Below are positions 22,298 through 33,407 of a stretch of 64,000 nt of DNA, in pieces. Below the pieces are notes generated by a model. It had not been told where the DNA came from. It made no database searches and saw only the letters and a list, made by a program, of their open reading frames with translations. Where the stretch lies: positions 4,402,001-4,466,000 of the forward strand of contig CM074696.1 of the NCBI GenBank assembly GCA_037367355.1. Reading direction: 5' to 3'. Position 1 is the stretch's first letter. Every line of letters begins with the position of its first letter. The position numbers and the translations under genes were made by a program. The DNA comes from Neoscytalidium dimidiatum. Taxonomy: Eukaryota; Ascomycota; Dothideomycetes; Botryosphaeriales; Botryosphaeriaceae.

Positions 22298-22846
22298 GCT
22301 CCTGTTCAGGTCAACTAGATTTGGAAAACAGATCTATGGTGCCATACTCTCTGTAAAACTGTTCTGATTATGCGGCATAGCATATGTAGAGCTATGATGT
22401 TAAGCTATGATGCTGCACACGATGTTAAGGCTGGTGCTGTCGTCGCGAGATGCGCGTGTTGACAAACAGAGCGCGTGAACGGACCGACATTTAGCCGAAG
22501 CAAGAGCGCCACAGCTGCTCCACAGCTGCTCCACAGCTCCGCCACTGGCAATGGCATTTTGGAGAGAAAATCAGTGAAGGTATTACTTGCATATGAAATT
22601 GCTGTTGTACACGAGGAAATTTATGTTTCAATCAGGTGTCCCTAACAACCGAAGAGAATCAATTACATCTATAAACTAAGGAGGTATCAAAAGAAGCAGA
22701 ACCGACCCCACAATTCGCAAGCTGTGTTTGTCTGAAACGGTTCTTCACCCAGAACCATACACCGAGCGACTCTTTCCCCAAAGATTATGCTAGAAAGTAA
22801 GACGCTGTAATCAGGACATTATTCAGGACTTGGTGGGCCAAACATC
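22298..22846. other. Intergenic spacer
   Basis: Promoter side of the preceding minus-strand gene and 3' flank of the AAA ATPase gene. It contains an imperfect tandem copy of CCACAGCTGCT at about 22509-22540. No gene is seen. Confidence 0.5.
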
Positions 22847-24827
22847 CTAGTTATCATCATCATCGGCCTCCTTAAGACCAGGCAGAGTCTCAAACGTGGT
22901 CTCTTTCTCCACATAGCCCTTGGCGTTGCGCGTCGTGACTTTGTACTTGCCGCCTTCCCACAGGTCTTTGATGGTCAACTCTCGGGTTCTGCCTAAGCTC
23001 TCAATGTCACCAATGCGCTCTAGTGTATCTTCAAGGAACTTGTCGAAGCCAGGTTGCGAGCAGATCTCGCGGAATGCGTTCTGCATAGGAACTGAGTCTA
23101 CAAACTGTCAGCTTTCCGGCCCTATGTAAGACCGTGCACGTCAAGAGAAGAACTTACCGGCTCTAACCATGGCTCGGGAGTCAATTGTGAAGACATTTAT
23201 GTGGTCGTAACTTTGAATGAAATCTGCTCGGGTCATGATTTCTCTTGCCTTATGGAGAGGAATCTGAGGGAGAATGTGCCCCTTCTCTGGGTCATATGTT
23301 TTTTCCATCTCCTTTTCCTCATCAACTAGAGCCTTGGCAAGCACCATAGCAGCAGACTTGCCTGCATGTCAGACCTGCACTGACTGAATTGTACAAAAGA
23401 ATGGGAAACTCACAGCATACTTCTGCTGGTCCATGACGTCATCATCCATATCGCTTCCGAGAATCCAGCATTGATTCAGGAACCACGTCTTCTCCGTCTC
23501 ACAAATTTTGTCGCATAGCTCAAGCATTTTGTCTGCTTTAGCGATGCGAACCAAGAAAGAGAGCCTCCCTCCAACCTTGTCATAGATGGTCTCGAGAATT
23601 TGCTCTGACGGGACTTCGCCATGCCATTTCCATCGAAGGTGCTTCAACGCATGAAGAGCTTTGTTCTTATCCAGATCTCTAACCGGGGTGACCTCCATCC
23701 TGGTTGCGTATTGTTTCAGGCGTTCATATACCCAATAGTCATCGCTGTTGAAAATGACGGTGACGAGGTTAGCAGCAGCCCATTGTTCCGCACGCTGTTG
23801 GAGGAGCTCCAAAAGGTCTTTCCCGTCTTCATCGTCACGGATGAGGTGAACGCTATTGATGACCAGGATGAGCGGTCTATCGTGCGTGTTCCTGCGTCTA
23901 AGAGCAACCTTCTCCAGTTTGTTGAAGGCCCTTTCCACGTCAAGCAGTGCAGAAGCATCTCGGGGCCCACGAATCGAGAACAAGGAACCAATGTTGTCTT
24001 CGTGGTACTCGAAATCCAATGCCTTGCCGAGGCGTATACGGAAGATTTCCGGATCAGCATGAGCTTCGAACATTGCTACACCATCACCGTCGATCTTCGA
24101 CATGGCTTCAATTAGCATTGAGGTCTTGCCGGTGCCTTTCTCGCCAATGAGAAGGTGGTAGTGGCCTTTGTCTTCGCCACGCATAATGGAGTCAAATTTG
24201 GCTTGCTCTTCACGGATAATCCAGTAGCCATTTTCGGCCTCTTCCCGGCGAGGGGGCTTTCCGCGGGCAAGGTCTAAAACGGGGTCTCCTGGGTTGAAAG
24301 CATTGTCCATTTTCTCGAGTACCATATATTTATAGTACTTGGTGTAAGAGTATCCCACGGTCCTGTGTTGAGCATGAAATGAGAAATGAGACATCATGGA
24401 ATTGGCGGAGAGGGAGGAAAAGCTTGTCCAAGGAAGCAAACACACGTGCCACATACCCGAGAACGGCGCAGGAAGCGAAGGTAGTCATGGCGCTCTCAAA
24501 CATCTTGAAGGCGGTCTCCCAATAGTCATTTCCAGTGTTGGATCCTCCGGAACCGGCCTTCTTCTTGCGAGGGCGCTCGGCGTAACCAGGGCCAGCCTCA
24601 GTTGGGTCGGGTTGTCCTGGCTGTGGCGCAGGCGACCCCCCTGATATGAAGCGGCGGGGGTGGTGTCCAAACTTGGGTGCAGCAACAGGCGCCCGCGCCG
24701 GTTGTGCAGTATTGTAAGCGGCATAGGGCCGGCTCGCCAGAGTAGATCTGGCGGATCGCTGCAGCCGGGGTAGTACAACGGATTGGAGACTCCGCGCCCG
24801 CAGAGCAGGAGCCGCGTAGCCGTACAT
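22847..24827 (-). CDS. Mitochondrial membrane AAA-type ATPase
   Basis: Four exons, 24827..24457, 24362..23414, 23356..23158 and 23097..22847, with introns of 94, 57 and 60 nt, encode 589 residues. The start MYGYAAPALRARSLQ begins an Arg/Ser/Ala-rich, acid-poor presequence typical of mitochondrial import; the upstream in-frame extension has no ATG. A hydrophobic segment (TTFASCAVLGTVGYSY) near residue 120 should anchor it in the membrane. The ATPase domain follows DNAFNPGDPVL, with a Walker A loop GEKGTGKTS and a Walker B-like strand PLILVINSVHLI. The C-terminal part (SAAMVLAKALVD, YDPEKGHILPQIP, MTRADFIQSYDHINVFTID, then WEGGKYKVTTRNAKGYV) resembles the winged-helix tail of this fungal AAA family. 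The tail ends with four Asp and one Asn. Its exact role is not known to me. It diverges from CLU1. Confidence 0.85.
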
Positions 24828-25653
24828 TGCGCGAAACGGGGGCGAAAAGGAAAAATAAAAAAAGTCCGAGAAGAAGCCGGCCAAGGAACGAGCCGGGGGG
24901 GTGGTCAATTGCAAGGATGGCAGAGAGAGGGAGAGAAAGGGAAAATGATGAAAAGAGCGACTGGAGTCAGAGGCAGGGAGGCCTTAGAAGCGTGGCATGT
25001 AGGTTAGTGGAAGACGGCGCAGCAGGCTCTCCCTGTGTTTGCGCAAGCTTGGCGGATCGAAAAGCGCAGGCGGAACGAAACAGGGCCGCCGCAGGGCCGC
25101 GCAGGGCCGTCGTCAGGTCGTGTCGCGTGCCGCAGAGGTCGCGCCGAGAAATGCGCGAGCGCGGGAGACGACGCGGGACTGCCAATGGGCGCGTGTCTGC
25201 TCCCGTCCCAGCTGGCGACTGGCCGGGAGAGCAGGGCGGAGACTGGCGGGTAATTGACTGACTGTGCAATGACGCTCATCCGGTGTCGCTGGTCTCGGCT
25301 CGCGGCTCACGGCAGGCCCGTTGCAGCAGCGGTCGTCCGGCCGCGAATTGCATTGCAGAGAAAAGAATTGGAGCGAAGGCGGGCACGCGGCGGCGAAGCG
25401 GCAGGCGCGCCCGGCCGGGGGTTCGGGGCTCGGGCCAGCGTGCGCTGAATCGGACAGAACCGGCTAACCTCGTCAGAATCCTCTAAACTTTTCGAGCTCA
25501 CAGCAACACCTCAACGCCTTCTTCCGCACCCTCCATCTTGTACAATTAGATGCGCCTGTAATTCCCCGCCTTCTCCAGAGCCCGGCGTGCGCCCATTGTC
25601 TTCTCCTTCGAGCCCGCGCCTCTTCTTAATTGGTCCGCTTCTGCATTTCCATC
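24828..25653. promoter_or_regulatory. Shared upstream region of the AAA ATPase gene and CLU1
   Basis: 826 bp between two divergent start codons, both genes being linked to mitochondria. The sequence is GC-rich and purine-rich on the plus strand from 24,880 to 25,400. ORFs here overlap in many frames and are not credible. Confidence 0.5.
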
Positions 25654-28600
25654 ATGGCCCAAACCAATGACGCTTCGACTCCAGGTATGTGTCTCTGCTG
25701 CTCTGGCGCCGCCTCTATGCCTGAGCCTTGGGGGGGAATTGATGCCGGGAGTGCAATTGCTCGTCTGCTAATACTGCTTGCCCTCTAGCAAAAGCTGAGC
25801 CTACGGCCGCGGACACGACCCCGAATGGAGATGCAGTTGCCGGCCAGGACAGCGAGCAGGAGCAGGCGGACGGCAACGCTCAGCCCATTGACAGTACGCG
25901 GTCCCAATGCTTTTGCACAGTGGAAAGGCTCCTTCCTGGATGGTGTGCTGACACTGTTGCGCGCAGACGTCTTCACCCTAAACGTTAAGCTACCGCACGA
26001 GCCGTTCAAGACCCAAGTGATTGTCAGTCATCTCCGGATCCGCACAATCGCTGGTGTGCGCTAACTTTTCTAGGCCTCGACGCAAGAACAAGTGCAGGAC
26101 CTCCGCCAATCTATCATCGATTCGCCCCAGACCTTCCAGTACTCCTGCTTCCACCTCGAGCACAATGGCGAGCGCATCAACGACTTCGTCGAGCTCTCCG
26201 AAGTCCCCGGCATCGGCCCGGACGCAGAGATAAGGCTAGTGGAGGACCCATACACCGAGAAGGAGGCCAGAATGCACTTCATTCGGGTGCGAGAGCTCAT
26301 TGGAGCTGCGGGAGACAGGACTGACACCGCCCATGGTGTCCAAGCTGGCGTTTCACTGCTCCACGACGTCACGGCTAAGATTGCGGCTGAGGAAAAGTCT
26401 GAAGGCACTCCTCTAGATGGCTACAGCTTAGACTCCGCTGGCGCCGTGACGACTGTCCTGCCCAAACCCCAGGATGCGGCGCCGAAGACAGTGAAGGCTA
26501 TTTCGCTTTCGCCTTGGAATCCTCCGCCGTACCATCTGCGCACCAAGGGTCACCTGCTCTATCTCCAAATTACCACTAACGAGGGAGAGCAGTATCAAAT
26601 CACTTCTCACGTCTCTGGATTCTTCGTGAACAAGTCGACGAACCAGAAGTTCGACCCGTTCCCTAGGGCAGCGCCGAAGGACATTGCCGCGCATTCCCTG
26701 CTCACTCTCATCTCCAAGCTGTCTCCTGGCTTTAACGAGGCTTTCCAGGAGCTTCTGGAGTACAACAATGCGAAAGACCCTCTCGCTATGTTCCAGCTCT
26801 CTAATGCCATTCCTGCCAGCCCATGGCTCGTTTCACCGCCTACTACCGCGGTGAACAGCCACCAGGCCGACATTACCCGCACCCAGGAGAACTATCTCAT
26901 CTCTGGACTGGAGAGTGCAGATAACCTCAGGGACTGGAACGAGGAGTTTCAGTCTACTCGTGAGCTCCCTCGCGAGACGGTCCAGGACCGCGTTTTCCGT
27001 GAGAGGCTGACCTCCAAGCTCTTCGCGGACTACAATGAGGCTGCTGTGCGGGGTGCCGTCCTCGTTGCAAGGGGTGAGGTTGCTCCTCTTAACCCGACAG
27101 AGAGCAAGGATGCTCAGATTTTCGTATGGAACAACATTTTCTTCTCCTTCGGTGCTGACGGCGTGGGTACCTTTGCTACCGACGGAGGTGACGAAGCGGC
27201 GCGCGTCGCGACCGGAAAGGATGTGATGGGTGTTAAGGCTGTGAACCAGTTGGATATCAATGGTCTTTTCACGCCGGGTACGGTTGTCGTTGATTACCTC
27301 GGCAAGCGTATCGTTGGACAGAGCATTGTCCCTGGTATATTCAAGCAGCGGGAACCTGGCGAGCACCAGATTGACTATGGTGGAGTCGAAGGCAAGGATG
27401 TTGTCGCGGAGAACGAAGCCTTCGCGCCTCTTTTCGAGCAGCTGTCCAAGGCTCTGCGTGTAAAGAAGCACGCAGTCTGGGATAAGGACAACAAACGTCA
27501 CGAGCTGGAGGGTAGCGTTGAGACCAAGGGCCTTCTTGGTACGGACGGCAGGAAGTACGCCCTTGACCTCTACAGGATCACTCCTCTTGATGTCACCTGG
27601 CTCGAGCAGCATTGGCAGGAGCCGGCTGATGATGGCAAGCCGAAGGATAAGGCGAAGGATTACCCGCACAGGATGGCTGTTCTGAGGCCTGAGCTCGTAG
27701 AGTCTTATGGTCGCGTTAAGCTTCGGGAGTACATTCGGGCAGAGCTTGCAAAGCGCGCCGAAGCCAAGGAGGCTGCGAAGAAGGACGAGAAGGCAGACGA
27801 GAAGGCAGACGAGAAGGCCGAGGGTGACAAGGAGAAGAGCGCCGAGGGCGAGAAGAAGGAGCCGGAGAATGAACGGGTGGACATCTCTGGTTTCCACTTC
27901 GCCCTGAACCCTGATGTGTTCTGCGGTCAAGTTCCTCAGACGGAGGAGGAGAAGGAGGAATACGCCAAGGATGAGTCTGAGGTCCGCGCAGCTTGCGAAC
28001 ACCTCACCGCAGAGATCATTCCCCGCCTGATTCATGACCTTCAGGAAGGTGATGTTGGCTTCCCTATGGATGGTCAGTCCCTCACCAGCCTTCTGCACAA
28101 GCGTGGCATCAACCTGAGATATCTCGGAAAGATCGCGACGCTTGCGGACAAGGAGGAGCCCCGTCTGAAGGCTTTGAAGCGCCTTGCGGTCCAGGAGATG
28201 ATTGCTCGTGGTTTCAAGCACGTCACTAACGAGAAGCTTCGCTACCTTCCCTCGCCCTTCTCGGGTGCTTGCGTTGCGCACCTCCTGAATTGTTTGCTTG
28301 GCACTGAGGTTAACACCGACCCTATCGCAGAGGTTGATGCGTCATTGAAGGCATTGTACGCCGATGCGGACTTCAGCTTCGAATCTTTGAAGCCAGATAC
28401 CCTTAAGGCTGCTGTTGTCGAGCAAGTCAGGCAGCGTTTCCGCTTCGACCTGGGCGAGACCTGGATTGAGTCTGGCAAGCAGCTTCAGATGCTCCGCGAG
28501 GTTTCTTTGAAGCTTGGTCTGCAGCTTGAGGCCAAGACTTACGCATTCACCAAAGAGCAGGTTGCTAAGATCTCCAACTCGGAACTTTTTGATTCCGGTC

Positions 28601-29782
28601 TGAAGCCCACCACAAACGGGCACAACTCTAGCTCCGGCAAGAACAAGAAGAAGAATAAGAGCGCGGACCGCTCTCCTATTCGCACCGCTTCCCCTGCAGC
28701 ACCTAGGCAGTCTCTCACCTTCCACGCAGACGATGTCCAGAACACTGTTCCTGTCATTAAGGAAGCATCTCCGAAGGCAAGTAATTTCCTTCCCCCTGTT
28801 ACTGACAGCAAAACTAATCGATGTGCAGAGTGTTCTCGCAGAGGAAGCCTTGGAGGCGGGCCGTATTTCGATCGCGCAAGACCAGAAAGAGCTTGGAAAC
28901 GAGCTCCTTTTGGAGTCCTTGTCCTTGCACGAACAGATTTATGGAGTTCTTCATCCAGAAGTTGCTCGGGTCTACCACCAGCTTTCCACTCTGTTCTATG
29001 GCTTGGAAGAGAAGAACGCCGCCGTGGAACTTGCCCACAAGGCTGTCATCGTCTCAGAACGCACTCTTGGCGTTGATTCGTCGGAAACAGTCCTGGCATA
29101 CCTGAACCTTGGTTTGTTTGAGCACGCCAACGGCAACACCAAGGCTGCTCTTGGCTATGTTCGCCACGCCCTGGACCTGTGGAAGGTCATCTATGGTAAC
29201 AAGCACCCCGATTCCATCACGACCATCAATAATGCTGCCGTCATGCTCCAAACCATGAAGCAATACCACGAATCTCGCCTGTGGTTTGAGTCCTGCCTCA
29301 GCATCAGTGAGGAGGTGTCAGGCAAGCAGTCAATCAACACGGCCACTCTCCTCTTCCAGCTTTCGCAGGCTCTTGCTCTGGACAAGGACATGCACGCGGC
29401 GGTCAACAAGATGCGCGAGTCGTATAACATCTTCAACCAGATTCTTGGCCCCAACGACCGCAACACAAAGGAGGCCGAGTCGTGGCTCGAGCAGCTCACA
29501 CAGAGCGCTGTGACGCACGCGAGACAGGTCCGCGATATTCAAGCCGGTCGTATCCGCCGCATTCCTCTTACCCCCCGGACTGACCTGCGCCCGCAGCCGA
29601 GCGTTGGTCAGACTGTCTCGGAGGCCACGGGTGCGTCGTCCGGTGCGAGCGGTGTTGACATGCACACTAAGAGCATCGAGGAGCTCGTCCGTTACATTGA
29701 GGGCGATGGTCCCAAGAAGACCGCGCCGAAGAAGAAGCAGCAGAAGGGTCCGAGGAGACCGGGCCGCGCCGGTGGCAACTAA
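25654..29782 (+). CDS. CLU1: Clustered mitochondria protein CLU1 / eIF3-associated TIF31
   Basis: Cytosolic RNA-binding factor required for normal mitochondrial distribution and loosely associated with eIF3. Five exons: 25654..25684, 25789..25893, 25967..26022, 26074..28776 and 28829..29782, coding for 1282 residues, the usual size. The first three introns are GT-AG; the fourth starts with GCAAGT, so it is a GC-AG intron, needed to join EASPK to SVLAEEALEAGR in frame. Domains: an N-terminal ubiquitin-like CLU_N at about 50-140 (HEPFKTQV, CFHLEHNGERINDF); the Clu domain at about 350-590 (LRDWNEEFQSTRELP, DVMGVKAVNQLD, KRIVGQSIVPGIF); an eIF3 p135-like block at about 660-880; and TPRs at about 985-1150 (LLLESLSLHEQIYGVLHPEVA minus its first residue). 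The tail is basic (KKTAPKKKQQKGPRRPGR). A tandem KADE repeat lies near residue 635. Confidence 0.95.
28777..28828 (+). other. GC-AG intron in CLU1
   Basis: 52-nt intron with donor AAG|GCAAGT, branch-like CTAAT at 28813 and acceptor TGTGCAG. Only this junction joins exon 4 to the conserved SVLAEEALEAGR block in frame. The nearest GT donor (GTAATT, 4 nt downstream) would shift the frame and lose the TPR region. Confidence 0.85.
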
Positions 29783-30469
29783 GGGCGCTCTTTTGGAGTA
29801 TGGTGCACTGTTGCACTTTTGAAAAGTCTCTGCTGCATAGTATCGTCTCTGCTTTCTTTTCTTGGGTCTTTTCCTCGGCTACATTTTGTTTTTGGTACAT
29901 ATTTGCCTCACTCTCTCCTCTTTCAGCATTGTTGGAACTTGAATGATGGCTGGAGGGCTGGTGCTATGCATTGGGAGGGCCTGTTGGCATGGGTACAGAC
30001 ATATACGCGTATGGCGTCTGTCGTTATATTTTTGTGACTACTAAAAAGGGAAGACTCGCCGCTCTAGGAATGCAAGCGTTCACCGCGATTGAAAAGAACA
30101 CTGTACGATATACCTGTAGAATTAAAAATAAGGAAAAAAAGGAATATGTTCGTGGGTGTTAATGCATCCCTTGAAGAGATCTTGCAATTGTGAGGTCTGG
30201 ATATAGCAGTGACTAAGACCCATTTGGAAAGGCATGGTGAATAATTTGCCTACAGCAATTTAGCCTTACAAGGATGCGTGAAGCTTTCGCGCAAATGTGG
30301 AAGAAGTATGACGTTGAGCGACGAGCGTGTGATGACGCAAAGGTCCATGCACACGTGCTCTTACCGGCAACGAAGATCAAAACACCCAAGCTCAGTCCAT
30401 CAACACCACCAAAACCCCGCCATCCTCATCGCGCATCCCTGCGACCCAACCATTCACGCCGCGCATACA
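29783..30469. other. Intergenic spacer
   Basis: CLU1 3' flank and upstream region of the next plus-strand gene. The sequence is AT-rich with several short A/T runs. No gene is seen. Confidence 0.5.
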
Positions 30470-31581
30470 ATGGTGTCAAGAAAAGAAATTGCGCGCGAAG
30501 ATGGCGCTGTCGTGCCCACAGCGTCCGCGCCGCCGCCAACGCCCGCCGCGAGGCTGCCAGGATACGTGCGCTTCCCGCTGCTCATAGTGCTGAGCTTCGC
30601 TACCTCCATGTCGCTACTGTCCGCCGCTTCCGAGTTCATGGATCCGCAACTGCGCGCTGTGTGCCGCTCATCGAATGAGGACGTGAAAGTCCTGTCATCC
30701 ATCACCTGGAAGCTGACGGAGCTATCGCTGGGCTGGTTCGGGAATTACGACGGTACGTACACACAGCTCGTCGACCTCCAAACGAGCTTCAGCGCGTCTA
30801 CATTCCTCCCAAGCAATATTAGAACCACCGATTTAGTCATCGCTAACGCTACAATCGCTCTGCAGACATCGACCTCGTCTCCCTCTCCCTCCTCACTCAC
30901 ACGCCGTGGTACTACCTCCTCTTCACCTTCTACGGCGTCGAGCCGACCACGCTGCTCATCTGCCTGACCATCGACGCGCTCTCGCTCGCGGCGCCGACAC
31001 GCCTCCTGCGTGCCCGGTCCCCCGCACACAACCCGCGCGCCCCGCGCGCCGCGGTGCCCAACCGCGCCATCATCTCGGACGCGCAGACGGTGCTCGCGAC
31101 ATCGCTCCTGGCCGCCAGCGTGTACGGCGTCGCGCTCTTCGCCGCGCTGCAGACCTTCCTGCCGTCCTTCATGATCGTCCACTTCGACGGCCTGCCCTCG
31201 CTCGCCGTCGCGCATGCCGCCAACCTGCCCTTCCTCGTCGCCACCCTCCTGCCCGTCGGCTACGCCGCCCGCGAGTTCGTCCTCGTTCCCACCCTCGCCG
31301 CGCAGGGGACCCGTAAGGATGCCGAGCGGAAGGCGTTCAACCCCGAGACGGCCGGCTTGTGGGAGCACTTCGTGTACAACTTCTGGTGGTTCAGCAAGGG
31401 GACGCGTGTGCTGGTGACGAGGACGGTGGTGCTGGTGGGTCTGACTTTCGCGCATGCGGCGGCGCATGCGGGGACGGTTTTGGAGGGCGCGGACGAGGTG
31501 GGTGCGGCCGGGTATTCGGGCGTTTGGGCTGTGGCTGGGTTGGCGACGGGGGTGGTGTTTGGGTGGGTGAGGAGTGTGTGA
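30470..31581 (+). CDS. Fungal multi-pass membrane protein of unknown function
   Basis: Two exons, 30470..30752 and 30866..31581, with a 113-nt GTACGT intron that has a CTAAC branch site at 30843 and a CTGCAG acceptor; 332 residues. After a 28-residue polar N-terminus, LPGYVRFPLLIVLSFATSMS forms the first hydrophobic helix. Conserved-looking blocks are WKLTELSLGWFGNYDDIDL, LTHTPWYYLLFTFYGV, VPNRAIISDAQTVLATSLLA, VYGVALFAALQTFLPSFMI and ETAGLWEHFVYNFWWFSKGT. Two more hydrophobic stretches make up the C-terminus, for five or six helices in total. I do not recognise a named family or a substrate site. The ORF opens upstream of 30470, but that part is AT-rich leader with no coding character. Confidence 0.85.
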
Positions 31582-32700
31582 TTGCGGTTGAACGGGATGG
31601 AGAGGGGCTTATGTGAGAGATGCGCCAGGGGGGGAGAAACGGCGTCTTTGGAGGGAGAGATGGATTTGGAAGCGGTTTGATATGGAATCCGCATGACTGC
31701 TCAGTTGGCGATATCAGCAGATGATTTTCCCCCTCCGCAAAGGAATTAAGGGTCAGTCGAGAGGAAATGATCTAGTACAAGGGGCGGTGTCAGCAGATAA
31801 CCTGGCGGCTAGTGGGATTTGGGACTTATTCCTGTTGCTATTCGTTGGAGGGTTTTCTTGCATTACTGGGAGAACACGGCAATTGGGATGAAGGGAGAAT
31901 CATGGCTTTGGCTTTCTTTTTTGGGTAAAAAGAAATGCGGTGTTCTGACGGACCTGCGTATGGTAGTCCTTTGAAGCTATCTTCCTCTTTTTAGGGGGTC
32001 TGTCTTGTGATTCTCTTTTTGGCCCGAATTCCCTGCCATTGCAAACTTGCCGTTTTAAAGAAACAAGCACTAGATTATCTTAAGGATAAATGATGCAAGA
32101 CGCATGAAGTCTTCCTGGGATGGGATCGTTCCAGTCGAGTGGATGCGGTCTTTTGCACTAAGGGCTTTTCCTATTTCTCCCACTTGCTTTTTACTTACTG
32201 GTAGCTTTGCTGAAGTTTTCTCTTATAGCACGAAAACGCGTAGTCGGAGGAGAGATAGATGAGAGGACAGCCCCGACTTGCGAACTTGTCTTCTTTTTGA
32301 GACGAGGTCGGAGGGCCTCTGCTAGGCTCGTTATTGGGACTTGCAGCCAGGTCACAACGATGAGGAATCTCGCCAGTCTGATCAGGCCCCAGAAGAATCG
32401 GCTACTCGAAGAAGTCACGGTTCTGGCGTCTCCAAGTTCCCTGTAGATTTAGCCACCGCGTTGGCGAAAGAAAATCGACCTTACAACAACAAGGCGGCAT
32501 CAAGGATTTGCAAAGACAGTTGTATCAGTGTCTATGACCGGGCCACTTCTTTTAGTCTAGATTCGAACTTCTGCTCTCCATTGACACGATGGTCTTCTTC
32601 GCCGGTGCTGATGTCTCGTAATGTCTCATCATTCCTCAACCAGATATCGTGCTAGAGTTTGAGACCGCCTCGAAAGGCATTCATCGACAAAGCCGCCGCA
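31582..32700. other. Intergenic sequence, left part of a 10-kb gene-poor stretch
   Basis: 3' flank of the membrane protein gene followed by low-GC sequence with short T runs. ORFs are below 110 codons, overlap on both strands and have no domain. Confidence 0.5.
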
Positions 32701-32775
32701 GGTGTGTAGGCGAAGCAGTGCTCTGGAAAAGGGGATGTCTCGACTACTTCTTTCATCTCTCACTTTCATGCAGGT

Positions 32776-33060
32776 TCAATCTACTAGCATATCTATCCAA
32801 GAATTTTCCGTAATGATGTCGCGAACTGACTTGAGGAGCCGGTAGTGCTCTTCCGGAGTGGTCTCGCCATTGTCGATCCTGGATTCGAACGCCTCCAAAA
32901 GGTAACTATGGCGCCTATGGATCATCGTCTGGCATTGAGACGGTGCGCCGATAATTGCCGTTGGCTCATGATGATCAACGTGTGATAGTGAGGCTTCAGG
33001 CTTCACTTCCCGGCTTCCTACTTCGGCAAAAGGGGAAGTGGAGAAACTTAGTTCAAGATG
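32776..33060 (-). pseudogene. Possible gene remnant or single exon
   Basis: An open frame of about 95 codons without an ATG at its beginning. Its last 45 codons read like real protein: HRRHSYLLEAFESRIDNG, then TTPEEHYRLLKSVRDIITEN and SWIDMLVD before a TGA at 32776. In-frame stops lie just upstream, and an AG that could act as an acceptor (CCGGAG or TTGAG) precedes the open part. It may be the last exon of an unrecognised gene or a decayed copy. No family is recognised. Confidence 0.25.
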
Positions 33061-33380
33061 GCCTCAACCCTCCGGAGGGCGAATCTCAGAAGATACCGGA
33101 GGAAGAAAACCGGTCCCAGCTATTACAAATTATCAAATTGAAGACTAAAGCCCGCTGACAAGAACTTGTTCGCCACCACACAACCTTCTCTTGGTCGTCC
33201 GCAAAGAAGTGCCGCCGCTTGTCACGCGCGCGCCTTTTTAGTCTTCTCTCCACTTCGTGTCGCGGAATGTCGCCTCGTCTACCCACTAGACTGGTCTCGA
33301 ACGCTCTTCGTCGGCAGACACTTGGACTCCTATCTCCTGCCTTAAAGTGAGTACTATAGCGTAGCTGAAGGGCCCAAGTC

Positions 33381-33407
33381 ACGATAGTCGAAAGGTTCGA
33401 CTATCGT
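33381..33407. repeat. Perfect 12-bp hairpin
   Basis: ACGATAGTCGAA, a 3-nt loop AGG, then the exact reverse complement TTCGACTATCGT. It lies in non-coding sequence. It could be a protein-binding palindrome or part of a small structured RNA or relic element; nothing nearby decides. Confidence 0.85.

Noticed and set aside
26833..28281. 482-codon minus-strand ORF inside CLU1
   Set aside because: Antisense shadow of a gene whose sense protein is clearly conserved; the Leu-rich composition is typical of complementing biased codons.
32870..32900. Possible tRNA B-box (GTTCGAATCC on the minus strand)
   Set aside because: No matching T-stem, acceptor stem or A-box can be built around it, and it falls in a protein-like frame.
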